64,000 bases of DNA from Caldilineaceae bacterium (GTDB lineage: Bacteria; Chloroflexota; Anaerolineae; Caldilineales; Caldilineaceae): NCBI GenBank assembly GCA_020634755.1, contig JACKBC010000008.1:1-64000 (forward strand), read 5' to 3'. Below the pieces are notes generated by a model, which had not been told where the DNA came from, made no database searches, and saw only the letters and a list, made by a program, of their open reading frames with translations. Positions 1-8,301 of the stretch are shown one piece after another; the first letter of the stretch is position 1, and every line of letters starts with the position of its first letter. The position numbers were made by a program, and so were the translations under genes.

Positions 1-1
1 G

Positions 2-466
2 GCTCAACAAGGCTCTAGCGGGAATAGCGGAAATACTGGTAATCCCAATGGCTGGGATCCCAATAAGTTTAACGGAGCATTTCGCAGTACAGGTGAACGA
101 TATCAGTATCAGACAAGCGGTACTACTTATGGCCAAGAAACTCAACTAAATCTTGTACGTCAGGGTGCTAACGAAACAATAGATGTAGATGGCATAGCTG
201 GAAATTTCTTACGCGAATCAAAGTTTATCGATCCAAATTCAAGTTTCTATTCTAAACAAATCGGTAAACTTGGTACTGGGTTGAACTTGCACGTACAAGG
301 TTGGGCTGATGAGTTTGAGAGATTAGCACTAGCTGCTCAGCAAAATGGCTATAAGGGCGTAAAGGTATTTACCAATAGCGACGAAGCTATCCAGATTGCT
401 AAAGAGCTATATGGCCAACATGATTGGTTCAAAACGATCGAACTTATTTCTCAAGCACCTAAATAA
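2..466 (+). CDS. M1 Rhs tip, probable REase-fold nuclease toxin (5' end outside window)
   Basis: The open frame runs in from the window edge and shows 154 residues. It opens with the linker AQQGSSGNSGNTG, which also precedes the unrelated tips of M9 and M11, so this is the end of an Rhs tip of the same linker type. The tip contains DGIAGNFLRESKFID, where the E-x-K in RESKF after an Asp resembles the active site of the restriction-endonuclease-fold toxins (Tox-REase-2-like). This family call is from motif memory only. The presumed immunity gene starts 14 bases downstream. Confidence 0.55.
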   Translation, partial: AQQGSSGNSGNTGNPNGWDPNKFNGAFRSTGERYQYQTSGTTYGQETQLNLVRQGANETIDVDGIAGNFLRESKFIDPNSSFYSKQIGKLGTGLNLHVQGWADEFERLALAAQQNGYKGVKVFTNSDEAIQIAKELYGQHDWFKTIELISQAPK

Positions 467-479
467 AGTAGGAGTGATT

Positions 480-881
480 ATGGGATGGGATTTAACAATA
501 ATTAACGTGGTCGACGGAAGTAAAACTATCGAGGAGATTGGGGAAGATTCTGTTGAGCCTGTAGGTAATAGAGAACGAGTTATTTCCTTGATTAAGAAGA
601 TATTTCCTGACGCTAACGTATCAGATTCTAGCTGGATCACAGTTCACAGAAAAAGCTACTCATTGGAGTTCAGTCTGAGTCAGCAAGAATGGATTGATTC
701 CTTTATGGTTCACATACATGGCAATGACGAAAAGGTAGTTGATGCAATTGCAGAATTCTGTCTTGCGAGCGGGTGGTCTGCGCTGGATGCAGCAATAGGA
801 AACTTGATTGATTTCTCTAGTGATGGCTATCAAGAAGGACGTCTAAGATGGGTTAATTATAGAAACCAAACCAGCAGATAA
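480..881 (+). CDS. M1 immunity protein candidate
   Basis: 133 residues, beginning MGWDLTIINVVDG. The start at 480 is chosen because AGGAG lies six bases upstream; an earlier in-frame ATG would overlap the toxin. It is a small, acidic, soluble protein with no membrane segment. The pattern of an aromatic SW, a hydrophobic SLEFSL strand and SGWSALDAAIGN resembles small immunity proteins seen beside nuclease toxins, but I cannot name a family. Its role is inferred from its place directly behind a toxin tip and before a hairpin. Confidence 0.65.
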   Translation: MGWDLTIINVVDGSKTIEEIGEDSVEPVGNRERVISLIKKIFPDANVSDSSWITVHRKSYSLEFSLSQQEWIDSFMVHIHGNDEKVVDAIAEFCLASGWSALDAAIGNLIDFSSDGYQEGRLRWVNYRNQTSR

Positions 882-886
882 TGCAT

Positions 887-955
887 GTAAGGATTTCAAC
901 ATCGGCAGAATTTTCTGGACAACAACCATAAATGAACTTACGTTGAAATCCTTAC
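887..955 (+). terminator. M1 boundary hairpin
   Basis: A 14-base stem, GTAAGGATTTCAAC at 887 pairing with GTTGAAATCCTTAC ending at 955, with a loop of about 41 bases. No T-run follows. The right arm touches the first base of Rhs core homology of M2, so the hairpin marks the module junction exactly. Confidence 0.6.
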
Positions 956-1049
956 CTACTGCGTCTACAGCAAGCAACGCAACGGGACCAGCTGCACCAG
1001 CGGCAACGCCCTGGCCACAGACCGGCAGTTCACCGGCCAGAAGTATGAT

Positions 1050-1889
1050 GTGACCGGCCTGCATTATTACAATGCGCGGTATTTTGATGATCACATTGGC
1101 CAGTTTGTCTCGCCGGATTCGGTGGTGCCGGACCCAGGGAGTGTGTTGTCGTATAACAGGTTCATGTACGGATTAGGGAATCCGCTTCGGTTTTCCGACC
1201 CATCTGGACATGTTGCATGTGAGGGTGCGGGTAGCGACTGCTCAACGAGAAACTTGCGGCTCTATGCCGACTTCAAAGCGACCATTTTGGGCGACGATAC
1301 TGATTACAGCGCAAATGCATTCTATCAGGATCTCCAAAGTGCCACTCAAAATGCAGGCGGCTATAGTCCACAGTCTCTCGATCTGGTTGCGAGTGGTATG
1401 GCGCAATCCATGATCAAGCACGGGTATGCAGAAGATGGAATTATGCCCGTACAGGATGCAGTCTATTTCTTCTTGATTACCCGTGACCCCAATTTTGGTT
1501 TGGCGGTGGCTCAAGAGCATGATGCACAGGTAGCACAACAAATCTTTTCTTCTGCTATGTTTTTTGGTTCGACAGTCACCTTATATCGAGCAATTGGTGC
1601 GAGTGAACTTGAGGATGTTAATCGACTTGGTGACTACGGAATAGCCCCGAGTGGAGGAGGGAAATATTTTGCATTTACTGAAGATGGCGCCCGCAACTTT
1701 GCAAATCATCCATTTAATGCAGAGCAGGACCTCACAATCACACAAATTCAGGTCCCCAAAACTTTCGTAAAACAGAATGGGTATCGCTTCTATGATCCAG
1801 GTGGCGCTGGGGATTCAGTGCATTTTGCTGATGATGTTCTGCCTGCGCTGTATGAATCTATGCGCAATCTGAAGATACTACCTAAATAA
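1050..1889 (+). CDS. M2 Rhs tip, ADP-ribosyltransferase-like toxin
   Basis: 279 residues from a GTG at 1050. Rhs core homology in the same frame extends back to about 954 but has no start codon. Residues 1 to 55 are the conserved core end (TGLHYYNARYFDDHIGQFV to SDPSGH). The tip ends with YRAIGASELEDVNRLG, then GGGKYFAFTEDGARNFANH and later GDSVHFADDVLPALY. An early Arg, a central aromatic/Ser-Thr-like strand followed by a helix with an A-x-x-F pattern, and a late acidic region are what ADP-ribosyltransferase-fold polymorphic toxins show. I do not see a textbook catalytic triad, so the fold call is tentative. The gene has its own hairpin behind it and an immunity candidate at 2035. Confidence 0.5.
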   Translation: MTGLHYYNARYFDDHIGQFVSPDSVVPDPGSVLSYNRFMYGLGNPLRFSDPSGHVACEGAGSDCSTRNLRLYADFKATILGDDTDYSANAFYQDLQSATQNAGGYSPQSLDLVASGMAQSMIKHGYAEDGIMPVQDAVYFFLITRDPNFGLAVAQEHDAQVAQQIFSSAMFFGSTVTLYRAIGASELEDVNRLGDYGIAPSGGGKYFAFTEDGARNFANHPFNAEQDLTITQIQVPKTFVKQNGYRFYDPGGAGDSVHFADDVLPALYESMRNLKILPK

Positions 1890-1918
1890 TTGTATTTACT
1901 TGCTATAGCGCGACTCCT

Positions 1919-1960
1919 TTGAATCTCGTACTTTTGAACTTCTAAGAGTACGAGATTCAA
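1919..1960 (+). terminator. Hairpin between M2 toxin and immunity
   Basis: Perfect 14-base stem, TTGAATCTCGTACT pairing with AGTACGAGATTCAA around a 14-base loop. It lies between the toxin stop and the immunity start, so it may separate expression of the two genes. Confidence 0.6.
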
Positions 1961-2034
1961 GCAGAACGCCTTTTTGATAGAGCGGTTTGATGAATGGTTC
2001 ACGGAAGCGATGATGACAATATCAGGAGTATTCT

Positions 2035-2388
2035 ATGACTAAAGACGAGTTCCATGCAATGTTTTTGAGTTGTATTGAAAACGCAATTGAAAAGACAGAA
2101 CAGAAACTTGGTCTGGAAACATCGCGAAATATTGAAGTATTGTTACACGGAGGAGGATTTAGTAATACACTAATGGACTTACAAGGTGCAGCCAATATAT
2201 TGTACTTAGGACCTGAAATATTCTATCGTATCATTGACATTGCCGTCATCGGAGTAGGAAGTTTAAAAACGCGGGTCTTTGTGCGAGCCAGTGCTCATGA
2301 TCCTGGTCCTTTTGAAGGTACGTGGAATACGCCTTCGGGAAATGGTCCTTTCAAAATTATATATTCAATGGAAATTGAACACTATTGA
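2035..2388 (+). CDS. M2 immunity protein candidate
   Basis: 117 residues, MTKDEFHAMFLSCIEN at the start, with AGGAG six bases before the ATG. Visible traits are an N-terminal helix, the segment IEVLLHGGGFSNTLMDLQGAANILYL is hydrophobic but not a membrane helix, and the C-terminal half carries RVFVRASAHDPGPFEGTW. I recall similar small unnamed proteins beside polymorphic toxins but cannot give a family name. Function is inferred from position. Confidence 0.6.
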   Translation: MTKDEFHAMFLSCIENAIEKTEQKLGLETSRNIEVLLHGGGFSNTLMDLQGAANILYLGPEIFYRIIDIAVIGVGSLKTRVFVRASAHDPGPFEGTWNTPSGNGPFKIIYSMEIEHY

Positions 2389-2426
2389 TTAATGGTATAT
2401 TTACCATAAAAGGCAGGTCTTTCATT

Positions 2427-2524
2427 CTATAATCAGTAGATTACATCGAAGCGAGATGGAGCCAGATTCACCATTCGAAACCGACGCCTGAATCGCGAAC
2501 ACGGTTATGGTGTACTGATTATAG
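2427..2524. repeat. Dispersed ~90-base palindromic repeat, copy A
   Basis: Bounded by CTATAATCAGTA and its exact inverse TACTGATTATAG. The interior CGAAACCGACGCCTGAATCG and the 3' part match copies at about 41,456 and 62,217. A small hairpin ACAC..GTGT precedes the right end. This copy sits after the M2 immunity gene. Confidence 0.65.
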
Positions 2525-2559
2525 TTCTAACATATACAACAGATTGAACAATTCTCAGA

Positions 2560-3138
2560 TTGCGATCTGCTGTTTATATTTCGAATGCGACGCTGCTGGT
2601 GAGCGCCGAGGTTATTCGCAGCAACATGCAGCCGCTGATTGCGCCGCAGATTCACACGCCGCAAGAATCGATTCCGCTGGCACAGTCAGGTTTCCATGCC
2701 ACGCCCCCCTTTGCACTGCCGGAGCAAACGAATGATCCGCTGATTACGCCGCGGATCGATGTGCCAAGTAGCCAGGCCACGGGTTTCCCACTGGTCCAGC
2801 AGCAGGTGGGAGAGAATGTATACGATGTTACCAATAATAAAGGGGCGAAATATCCGTCAACTCGGGTCAAGGGCTATGGTAAAGTTCCCTTTCCGACTGG
2901 TGACATCACTAACACCGATCCCACACCTCTCCGCGAGCAATTTACTACTGAACATCGGCAACAATTCCGTCAATACTGGAATGATACATATGGGTGGTAT
3001 CCTTCACCGGACAAATATGATATCCATCATATTCTTCCTCTGTCGAAAGGTGGTACAAACGATTACGATAATCTTATTCCTTTAGAGAGAGGTTCACAGC
3101 ACAATCAATTTACAAAGTGGTGGCTGTCCTATCCCTAG
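2560..3138 (+). CDS. M3 Rhs tip, HNH nuclease toxin
   Basis: 192 residues as an open frame; homology to other tips begins near 2592 (LVSAEVIRSN), so the first ten or so codons are junction sequence. Residues 14 to 85 are a proline-rich pre-toxin linker shared with M4, and SQATGFPLVQQQVGENV near residue 70 is the joint shared with M7, M13 and M20. The C-terminal 40 residues are an HNH/WHH-type nuclease: YDIHHILPLSKGG with paired His 156 and 157, DNLIPL with the central Asn, and SQHN with the last His. There is no DPSGH core here, so the joint with upstream DNA is deeper in the tip than in most modules. The neighbouring SUKH immunity gene fits, since SUKH proteins commonly guard nuclease toxins. 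Confidence 0.8.
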   Translation: MRSAVYISNATLLVSAEVIRSNMQPLIAPQIHTPQESIPLAQSGFHATPPFALPEQTNDPLITPRIDVPSSQATGFPLVQQQVGENVYDVTNNKGAKYPSTRVKGYGKVPFPTGDITNTDPTPLREQFTTEHRQQFRQYWNDTYGWYPSPDKYDIHHILPLSKGGTNDYDNLIPLERGSQHNQFTKWWLSYP

Positions 3139-3172
3139 AGAGTATAGCTTCCTAACTGGCTCTGATATTAAT

Positions 3173-3202
3173 CACCGGCTTCTCCATGTGGAGAAGTCGG
3201 TG
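3173..3202 (+). terminator. Hairpin between M3 toxin and immunity
   Basis: Stem of 13 (one G-T pair): CACCGGCTTCTCC and GGAGAAGTCGGTG around ATGT. It lies in the 85-base gap between toxin and immunity genes. Confidence 0.65.
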
Positions 3203-3223
3203 ACACTATTTAAGAGGTGAAAT

Positions 3224-3691
3224 ATGGATGATTTTCGATTTCTTCTCAATTACGTCTCTACAATGACAAAAAGAGGCCAAACTTCATTCGCTCTATTTCC
3301 TGGAATTATTACAGTAAATGCATTTACAGAAATAGAACACCGACTTAATCTAAAAATACCGCAAGAGTTGTTCGATTTCTATACATTTTCCAATGGGGCA
3401 ATCTTGGGAGAATACGAGATTCTTCCTATTTCTCAGATACCATCAGCACTTGGTGAACTACACTCTCTTTATGATGACATGTGGATCAGCTCTTTGTTGC
3501 CGTTTGCTTATGTGTCTGGGGTTGGAGATTGGATCATGCTCGATTTGAAACGTATAACTCTTGAGGGGACTTCTATCATAGATGGTTTTCATGAAGTACC
3601 TCCAGAAACTTGGAAGGTTATTTGTTATGGTTTGCCTATATGGCTAGAAAAAATGTGTGCAAGCAATTTTAGACCGTTTTGGAAATACTAA
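3224..3691 (+). CDS. M3 immunity protein, SMI1/KNR4 (SUKH) family
   Basis: 155 residues, with AGAGGTGA before the ATG. The stretch FTEIEHRLNLKIPQELFDFY followed by SNGAILGEYEILPISQI is the classic SUKH/SMI1-KNR4 start: a short helix, an 'IPxxLxxFY' turn, then an 'NG' loop and a strand. SUKH proteins bind and neutralise diverse nuclease toxins, which fits the HNH tip just upstream. The last codons run directly into the next module: its stop lies 13 bases inside the open frame of M4. Confidence 0.82.
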   Translation: MDDFRFLLNYVSTMTKRGQTSFALFPGIITVNAFTEIEHRLNLKIPQELFDFYTFSNGAILGEYEILPISQIPSALGELHSLYDDMWISSLLPFAYVSGVGDWIMLDLKRITLEGTSIIDGFHEVPPETWKVICYGLPIWLEKMCASNFRPFWKY

Positions 3692-4295
3692 GGGCGAAAC
3701 TCGATCCATATGAAGGCAGCGGCAGCGATGCCAGCACCCTCCTCTTCAAGGCCATGGCGGAAGCAACGCGGCTGGTGAGCGCCGAGGTTATTCGCAGCAA
3801 CATACAGCCGCTGATTGCGCCGCAGATTCACACACCGCAAGAATCGATTCCGCTGGCACAGTCAGGTTTCCATGCCACGCCCCCCTTTGCATTGCCGGAG
3901 CAAACGAATGATCCGCTGAGTACGCCGCTGATCGAGGTGCCGGGCATGGATGTGCTGTCGGAGCCAGCTAGTCAGCAACAGGAGATCGGAGATAATGTTA
4001 TTTCAATCTCCAGCAGTGAAGCCATCCAAACACTCACCCAAGACGCAACACGAGGTCTATTTGGTAGAAAATCCAACCAGTTGAGGAAAGAGGGTAATTA
4101 TGAATCTGCTGTCCAAGATTTCATGTCTCTTGGCTTATCAGATGTCAGTGATCGCCCAGGGGAGTAATGGTCGGTTATACAGATAATGGTGGTTCTGTCA
4201 GTGTAAGAAGTGAAGGTGGTGGCAGCAACGCAACCATACAAATTGATTCACCAGCTATCAACAAACACAAAAAGGTTCGCTACTATGGTGACTGA
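3679..4295 (+). pseudogene. M4 Rhs tip, toxin with one-base frameshift
   Basis: The linker TRLVSAEVIRSN to TNDPL is nearly the same as in M3, but the joint region differs (GMDVLSEPASQQQEIGDNV). The frame stops at 4167 after SDVSDRPGE. Adding one G to the run of four Gs at 4159 restores a frame that continues as RPGGVMVGYTDNGG to KVRYYGD and ends at 4295. The restored end, with a 'DF..LG....GGV.VG' pattern and a final K-x-R-Y, looks like a common polymorphic-toxin C-terminus. The restored stop also overlaps the immunity start by 11 bases. The shift could be a sequencing error or a real inactivation. Confidence 0.6.
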
Positions 4296-4815
4296 AAGTT
4301 CCTGCTTTGGTGAAATCCCATTTCTTGAGGCTAAAAAGCTAATAGAGTCAGTTGAACCAATGCTAGAAGGCTCACTGCATTTTTCGCAAAAGTGGCTTGA
4401 TGAAAATCATTGGGAAGCCATTCCAATACCGGATACATTCGACGAGTTAGATACTGATCGATTATCCAGAATGGCTAAACAAGTGGCTGCCATAGAGGGT
4501 TTCGCGATACTACTAGAAGTGGACGCGGAGTATAAGGTGTATCGAGTTGCTTGGTCAAGCAGTAATTTGCTTTCATTCGATAAAGAGTTTCCTCTGACAA
4601 ATTATCTGCTTATCCCAGAGAATTTAGGCTTTGCTGTAATCAAGGAAGCAAGCTACTATTTCATAATTGCGGGGCCGGCCAATACAATTCGCACAATGGT
4701 TGAGAATTCTGTTGACTCAGCACGAGAATCATTCCGTAATTATGCGAATGAAGACTTCTGGCCGGATTCTATACGCATAATGCTGAATGAGGTTGCAGAT
4801 ACGTATGAAAGGTAG
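4285..4815 (+). CDS. M4 immunity protein candidate
   Basis: 176 residues starting MVTESSCFGEIPF. This start is preferred because it overlaps the end of the repaired toxin frame, the usual layout for coupled toxin and immunity genes; a longer frame would begin at 4210 inside the toxin. The protein is soluble and acidic, with WLDENHWEAIPIPDTFDELD near the N-terminal third and SYYFIIAGP later. I do not recognise the family. Confidence 0.6.
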   Translation: MVTESSCFGEIPFLEAKKLIESVEPMLEGSLHFSQKWLDENHWEAIPIPDTFDELDTDRLSRMAKQVAAIEGFAILLEVDAEYKVYRVAWSSSNLLSFDKEFPLTNYLLIPENLGFAVIKEASYYFIIAGPANTIRTMVENSVDSARESFRNYANEDFWPDSIRIMLNEVADTYER

Positions 4816-4930
4816 CCTATATTTTTCATACTATTATTTAGAGATGTAACAATAGAGTGTATTGACGCTAGAAGATAAGGCAGTCTCAAGTTCCGTAGAA
4901 CACGCAGGGAATTTGAATCTCTTAACAGTA

Positions 4931-4966
4931 ACAGGGTCTAGGAAGCAGTATGTTCCTAGACCCTGT
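4931..4966 (+). terminator. M4 boundary hairpin
   Basis: Perfect 14-base stem, ACAGGGTCTAGGAA and TTCCTAGACCCTGT, loop of 8. Rhs core homology of M5 begins about 45 bases later. Confidence 0.65.
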
Positions 4967-5043
4967 CAAATTTTCCAAATCAGTTGCTGAACTTCACCGT
5001 ATAGTCAGGGCAGCGGGACCGGCGCCAGCCAAACCTACTGCGC

Positions 5044-5072
5044 GGGAGCTTGCCCTGAGTTCATCGAAGGGG
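5044..5072. repeat. Short palindromic insert in Rhs core (TTCGA..CTCAG type)
   Basis: The core reads TACTGCGC, then a 29-base insert containing TTGCCCTGAGTTCATCGAAG, then CAAAACGCGCAG. Other modules have only CTATGG at this point, so the insert disrupts the YCAYGK core codons. The reverse complement matches an insert at about 25,504 in M16. Confidence 0.6.
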
Positions 5073-5151
5073 CAAAACGCGCAGCGGAACCACCTGCGCC
5101 AGCGGCAATTCCCTGGCCACGGACCGCCAGTTCACCGGCCAGAAGGTTGAT

Positions 5152-5991
5152 GTGACCGGCCTGCATTATTACAATGCCAGGTATTATGATGATCACATTG
5201 GGCAGTTTGTCTCGCCGGATTCGGTGGTGCCGGATGCAAGTACGTTGATTGATTACAACAGGTTCGCGTATGCCAAAGCAAATCCCCTCAACTATAATGA
5301 CCCATCAGGCCATTGCAGCGCCGATGGCAGCGTGGGAGATGGACACAAAGATGAGTGCTGGAAATATGTGGATGACATCATCAACACCTGGGATGATACG
5401 GATTACTGGAATAAGCGCTGGGCGAGCAAAGAGAACTTCCTCACCTATGTAGCCCCAACCGCGCATAATGATGCCGAATATATGATGGGCGAGCTGAACC
5501 AATACTGGGGCTCGGATGCTTTCAAGTCGTGGAAAGCCGAGCAGCCTGTCCCTGCTTTGACATCAGCGCAACTGGCGAGTCAGGCCGACCCCGTGTGTGC
5601 AGGAGAGAAAATCTGTCAGAATATGGTGCGAGGTGCAGGAAAAGTACAGCAAAAATGTGCAGAAATTGATTGTGTGGCAATTGGCAACGATATTGTCGGA
5701 GTTGTTGCTACTGGAACAGCGGCAGCAGTTTGTATTCCAGGGCTGGCTGCATGTGCAACCGTAGGTGCAGCTGCCGGAACTGTGGCAACAGGTTCAACGC
5801 TCTTTGGAGCGGGATGGACTGCAAAGTCCTGGTGGCAAGGTGATGCATCAAATACAGATCTGACAGTGAACCTACTAACAGCCGGAGGCAGTTTTGTGAC
5901 TCTTGGCTTGGCGCCAGTTGCTGATGATCTCCAGTTCATATATGCAGGCGCTCAATTGACTTATGATTATAGTATGAGCCAGAAAGAGTAA
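5152..5991 (+). CDS. M5 Rhs tip, putative membrane-active toxin (type A)
   Basis: 279 residues from a GTG; core homology in frame goes back to about 5075 but is broken by the insert at 5044. After the DPSGH core end comes a soluble pre-toxin stretch (HKDECWKYVDDIINTWDDTD to AGEKICQNMVRGAGK) shared with M8 and M19. The tip from residue 165 on is hydrophobic and alanine/glycine-rich: VGVVATGTAAAVCIPGLAAC, then a second Ala/Gly stretch and a third near VTLGLAPVADD. This looks like helices that could enter a membrane. The stop and the next ATG are two bases apart, and the immunity protein is an integral membrane protein, which supports a membrane target. No known toxin family was recognised. Confidence 0.55.
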   Translation: MTGLHYYNARYYDDHIGQFVSPDSVVPDASTLIDYNRFAYAKANPLNYNDPSGHCSADGSVGDGHKDECWKYVDDIINTWDDTDYWNKRWASKENFLTYVAPTAHNDAEYMMGELNQYWGSDAFKSWKAEQPVPALTSAQLASQADPVCAGEKICQNMVRGAGKVQQKCAEIDCVAIGNDIVGVVATGTAAAVCIPGLAACATVGAAAGTVATGSTLFGAGWTAKSWWQGDASNTDLTVNLLTAGGSFVTLGLAPVADDLQFIYAGAQLTYDYSMSQKE

Positions 5992-5993
5992 CT

Positions 5994-6290
5994 ATGACCT
6001 TTCCTTTTGCTGCAATAGCTACAGCTTTATCGGTCGGAAGTGCAATTTGGCTACTATTTAAGGCAAGAGAATCCAAATTTCAACCGTACTTCACTTTAAG
6101 AACTCTCTTGTTCTTGTCGGGATTCGCTACTGGATACAGTCTTCTATGGCTCTTGTCTGGAAGTTCTTTCCTGGAATATTTCTGGCTCAAGATGGGTCTC
6201 GGGGCATTAGGGGGCTTCGGCTGGTTATTCAGGACCATTTGGATTGTTGAAGTCACATCTACATATCGACGGGAAGAGCGAAAATCGTAG
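5994..6290 (+). CDS. M5 immunity protein candidate, three membrane helices
   Basis: 98 residues. Hydrophobic segments lie at about 3 to 21 (FAAIATALSVGSAIWLLF), 34 to 55 (LRTLLFLSGFATGYSLLWLL) and 63 to 85 (FWLKMGLGALGGFGWLF), followed by a charged tail YRREERKS. A polytopic membrane protein right behind a hydrophobic toxin tip fits immunity against a pore former. An identical gene follows M8. No family name recognised. Confidence 0.65.
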   Translation: MTFPFAAIATALSVGSAIWLLFKARESKFQPYFTLRTLLFLSGFATGYSLLWLLSGSSFLEYFWLKMGLGALGGFGWLFRTIWIVEVTSTYRREERKS

Positions 6291-6320
6291 TATTGTACTA
6301 ACGGTGTTTGTGCCTATACG

Positions 6321-6355
6321 TAGTTAGCCTACTTGCCCTTATAGTAGGCTAACTA
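6321..6355 (+). terminator. M5 boundary hairpin
   Basis: Perfect 13-base stem, TAGTTAGCCTACT and AGTAGGCTAACTA, loop of 9. The same hairpin follows the M8 copy at 11,142. Confidence 0.65.
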
Positions 6356-6547
6356 TAGTTTTCAATCGGCAGTACGCTATACTACCTCCACGGCGACCAT
6401 CTCGGCTCCACCGCGCTGACCACCACCGGCAGCGGGACCGGCGTCAGCCAGACCTACTGCGCCTATGGCAAAACGCGCAGCGGCACCACCTGCGCCAGCG
6501 GCAATTCCCTGGCCACGGACCGCCAGTTTACCGGCCAGCAGTATGAT

Positions 6548-7369
6548 GTGACCGGCCTGCATTATTACAATGCGCGCTATTTTGATGATCACATTGGGCA
6601 GTTTGTCTCGCCGGATTCGATGGTGCCGGACCCGACGACGCTGATTGATTACAACAGGTTTGCCTATGCCAGGGCAAATCCTCTTAAGTACAATGACCCA
6701 TCCGGTCATTGTATCTGGGATGGTTGTATTCTGGAGTTAATTGTGGCAGGCGCAATTGTTGGCGCTATAGCTAATGGGGGTGGTAATGCTGGTGTCCAAA
6801 TCGCCACAAACTGGGAATCTGATCGTCCCGTACTTGAAAACCTAACAAATGTCAACATGACAGAAGTGGGTATTGCAGCGGGATATGGGGGTATAGGTGG
6901 AGGGTTAGCACCAGTAACAGGTGGTACAAGTGCGTTACTCCTAAACGCAGGATTAGGAGCAGCCCAAGAGGTAACCACTGACATGATTGTTGATGGCAAG
7001 TCATTTTCTGAGGCGGTTGATGGCGAAACTCTCCTCGCAGCCGGTCTTGGTGCAGCTGGTTCCAAAATTCAAGGTGCTATTCCCAATGAATTTTCATATG
7101 TTTCCAAGAGTGCGATTGATGGGGAAGTATTTGATAGTCTTGGTGCAGCTACTGGAATCGATGCTTTAGCATATGGTGGTGAAGAATTCATGAGATCAAC
7201 TACCTTTGCCCAATTACCTGTTACCCAATTAAAGTACATTGGCAAAGCCCGCTTTGTTATGGGTGCAGGAATAGGCAATGTACCTATACCGGATCCTCTG
7301 CGATGTCTGTTTACAGATTGTTCAACCGAGTCTTCTGATAATGCAGTAGAAGGGGATAATATCGAATGA
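6548..7369 (+). CDS. M6 Rhs tip, putative membrane-active toxin (type B)
   Basis: 273 residues from a GTG; core homology in the same frame begins at 6371 (STLYYLHGDHLGS), without a start codon. Beyond DPSGHC the tip starts with LELIVAGAIVGAIANGGGNAG, then repeated glycine/alanine helices (GYGGIGGGLAPVTGGTSALL, LLAAGLGAAGSK) and ends CRCLFTDCSTESSDNA-like with two Cys. The hydrophobic, small-residue-rich design is like membrane-inserting toxins. The stop overlaps the immunity ATG (ATGA). An exact copy lies at 27,358 to 28,179 and a diverged relative in M15. Confidence 0.55.
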   Translation: MTGLHYYNARYFDDHIGQFVSPDSMVPDPTTLIDYNRFAYARANPLKYNDPSGHCIWDGCILELIVAGAIVGAIANGGGNAGVQIATNWESDRPVLENLTNVNMTEVGIAAGYGGIGGGLAPVTGGTSALLLNAGLGAAQEVTTDMIVDGKSFSEAVDGETLLAAGLGAAGSKIQGAIPNEFSYVSKSAIDGEVFDSLGAATGIDALAYGGEEFMRSTTFAQLPVTQLKYIGKARFVMGAGIGNVPIPDPLRCLFTDCSTESSDNAVEGDNIE

Positions 7370-7674
7370 TCGATGAACGTATATTTCTTCTTATGATTCC
7401 GGTTATCTTTTTCTGGATTCTTATGTCCGCAAGCCATCGCAGTAAATACATCCAGCACAAGTTACGATTGCCACGTATTTTAGCGCTTATAGCTGGCAGT
7501 AAAACCGAGTGGGTGGATAAGCGAGCATATGCATTCCAACTAGGGGACATCAGTACAATCCTATTGTACGTATTAATGATGACCTCCAACATTGACTATC
7601 TATATACAAACGCATTTGCTTTGAGTATTGTGGTGGGGGCTCTAATAGCTCTAATGCTACAAAAGCTTCTTTAG
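7366..7674 (+). CDS. M6 immunity protein candidate, membrane protein
   Basis: 102 residues, MIDERIFLLMIPVIFFWILM at the start, so an N-terminal membrane helix, with two more hydrophobic segments around residues 58 to 72 and 80 to 100. AAGGGGAT stands before the ATG inside the toxin's last codons, and the four-base overlap suggests translational coupling. Identical to the gene at 28,176; a diverged relative is at 24,999. Confidence 0.65.
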   Translation: MIDERIFLLMIPVIFFWILMSASHRSKYIQHKLRLPRILALIAGSKTEWVDKRAYAFQLGDISTILLYVLMMTSNIDYLYTNAFALSIVVGALIALMLQKLL

Positions 7675-7699
7675 GCATTTGTCTTATACTGCAGTTGAG

Positions 7700-7756
7700 A
7701 TCAAAACCGGAGTTTTCCATAGCCTTATTTCAGAGAGATAAAACTCCGGTTTTGAT
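7700..7756 (+). terminator. M6 boundary hairpin
   Basis: Perfect 17-base stem, ATCAAAACCGGAGTTTT and AAAACTCCGGTTTTGAT. Copied exactly behind M17 (28,510). Confidence 0.7.
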
Positions 7757-7831
7757 TCAGAGCAGAGTATAGTAAGTACGAGACGGCCCTGCAATGGAAC
7801 CACTTTAACCACAAGTGATTCTCTGCCCAAT

Positions 7832-7917
7832 GACCTAACCCCTACTCCTCTGTACAGTAAGGAGTGCGCATAGATTTTTATTGCTTTCAGAAGAAAGCGG
7901 GTGCAGGGGTATAGGTC
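7832..7917. repeat. Small insert with GACCTA..TAGGTC inverted ends
   Basis: Left end GACCTAACCCCTAC, right end GTGCAGGGGTATAGGTC, a near inverted pair, directly followed by CAACGG and Rhs core. The ends resemble those of the larger DUF559 elements at 19,958 and 35,564, so this may be a very small relative. Copied at 28,642. Confidence 0.45.
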
Positions 7918-7923
7918 AACGGT

Positions 7924-8301
7924 ATGTTGGTTGCCGAACGCCAAGGCACCACGCTATACTACCTGCACACGGACCATCTGAGCAGCGTGGCTCTGACCAC
8001 CAACAGTAGCGGCAACGTCCATTCCAGCGAGCAATACTACGCCTACGGCAAACGCGACTGGCTAGGCGCGGGCGCCCCCCTGCCCACCACCATCGATTAC
8101 ACCGGTCAGCGGCGCGATGGCTCGGGGCTCATCTACATGAACGCCCGCTATTATGACCCGGCGGTGGGGACCTTCGTCTCGCCGGATACGATGGTGCCGG
8201 ATGCCACGAGCGTGTTGGATTACAATCGCTACCTCTATGTGCGGACCGCCCCCTCAATGCGAATGATCCGAGTGGGCATAGCCAGTGTTTGGACTGTGTA
8301 G
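7924..8301 (+). pseudogene. M7 Rhs core fragment (second core type), frameshifted
   Basis: This 125-residue frame is a different core type: LVAERQGTTLYYLHTDHLSS, then SSEQYYAYGKRDWLG and IDYTGQRRDGSGLIYMNARY. It loses frame at about 8245, where GTGCGGACCGCC stands in place of the GTGCGCGGYCGCC seen in M12 and M20, one base short. The proper continuation (NPSGH equivalent and GIY-YIG tip) is in the next frame. The ATG at 7924 is only the first Met of the open frame, not a proven start. Confidence 0.65.

Noticed and set aside
887..955. Module hairpins as integron attC sites
   Set aside because: No conserved attC core (GTTRRRY) and no integrase in the window; kept only as an analogy.
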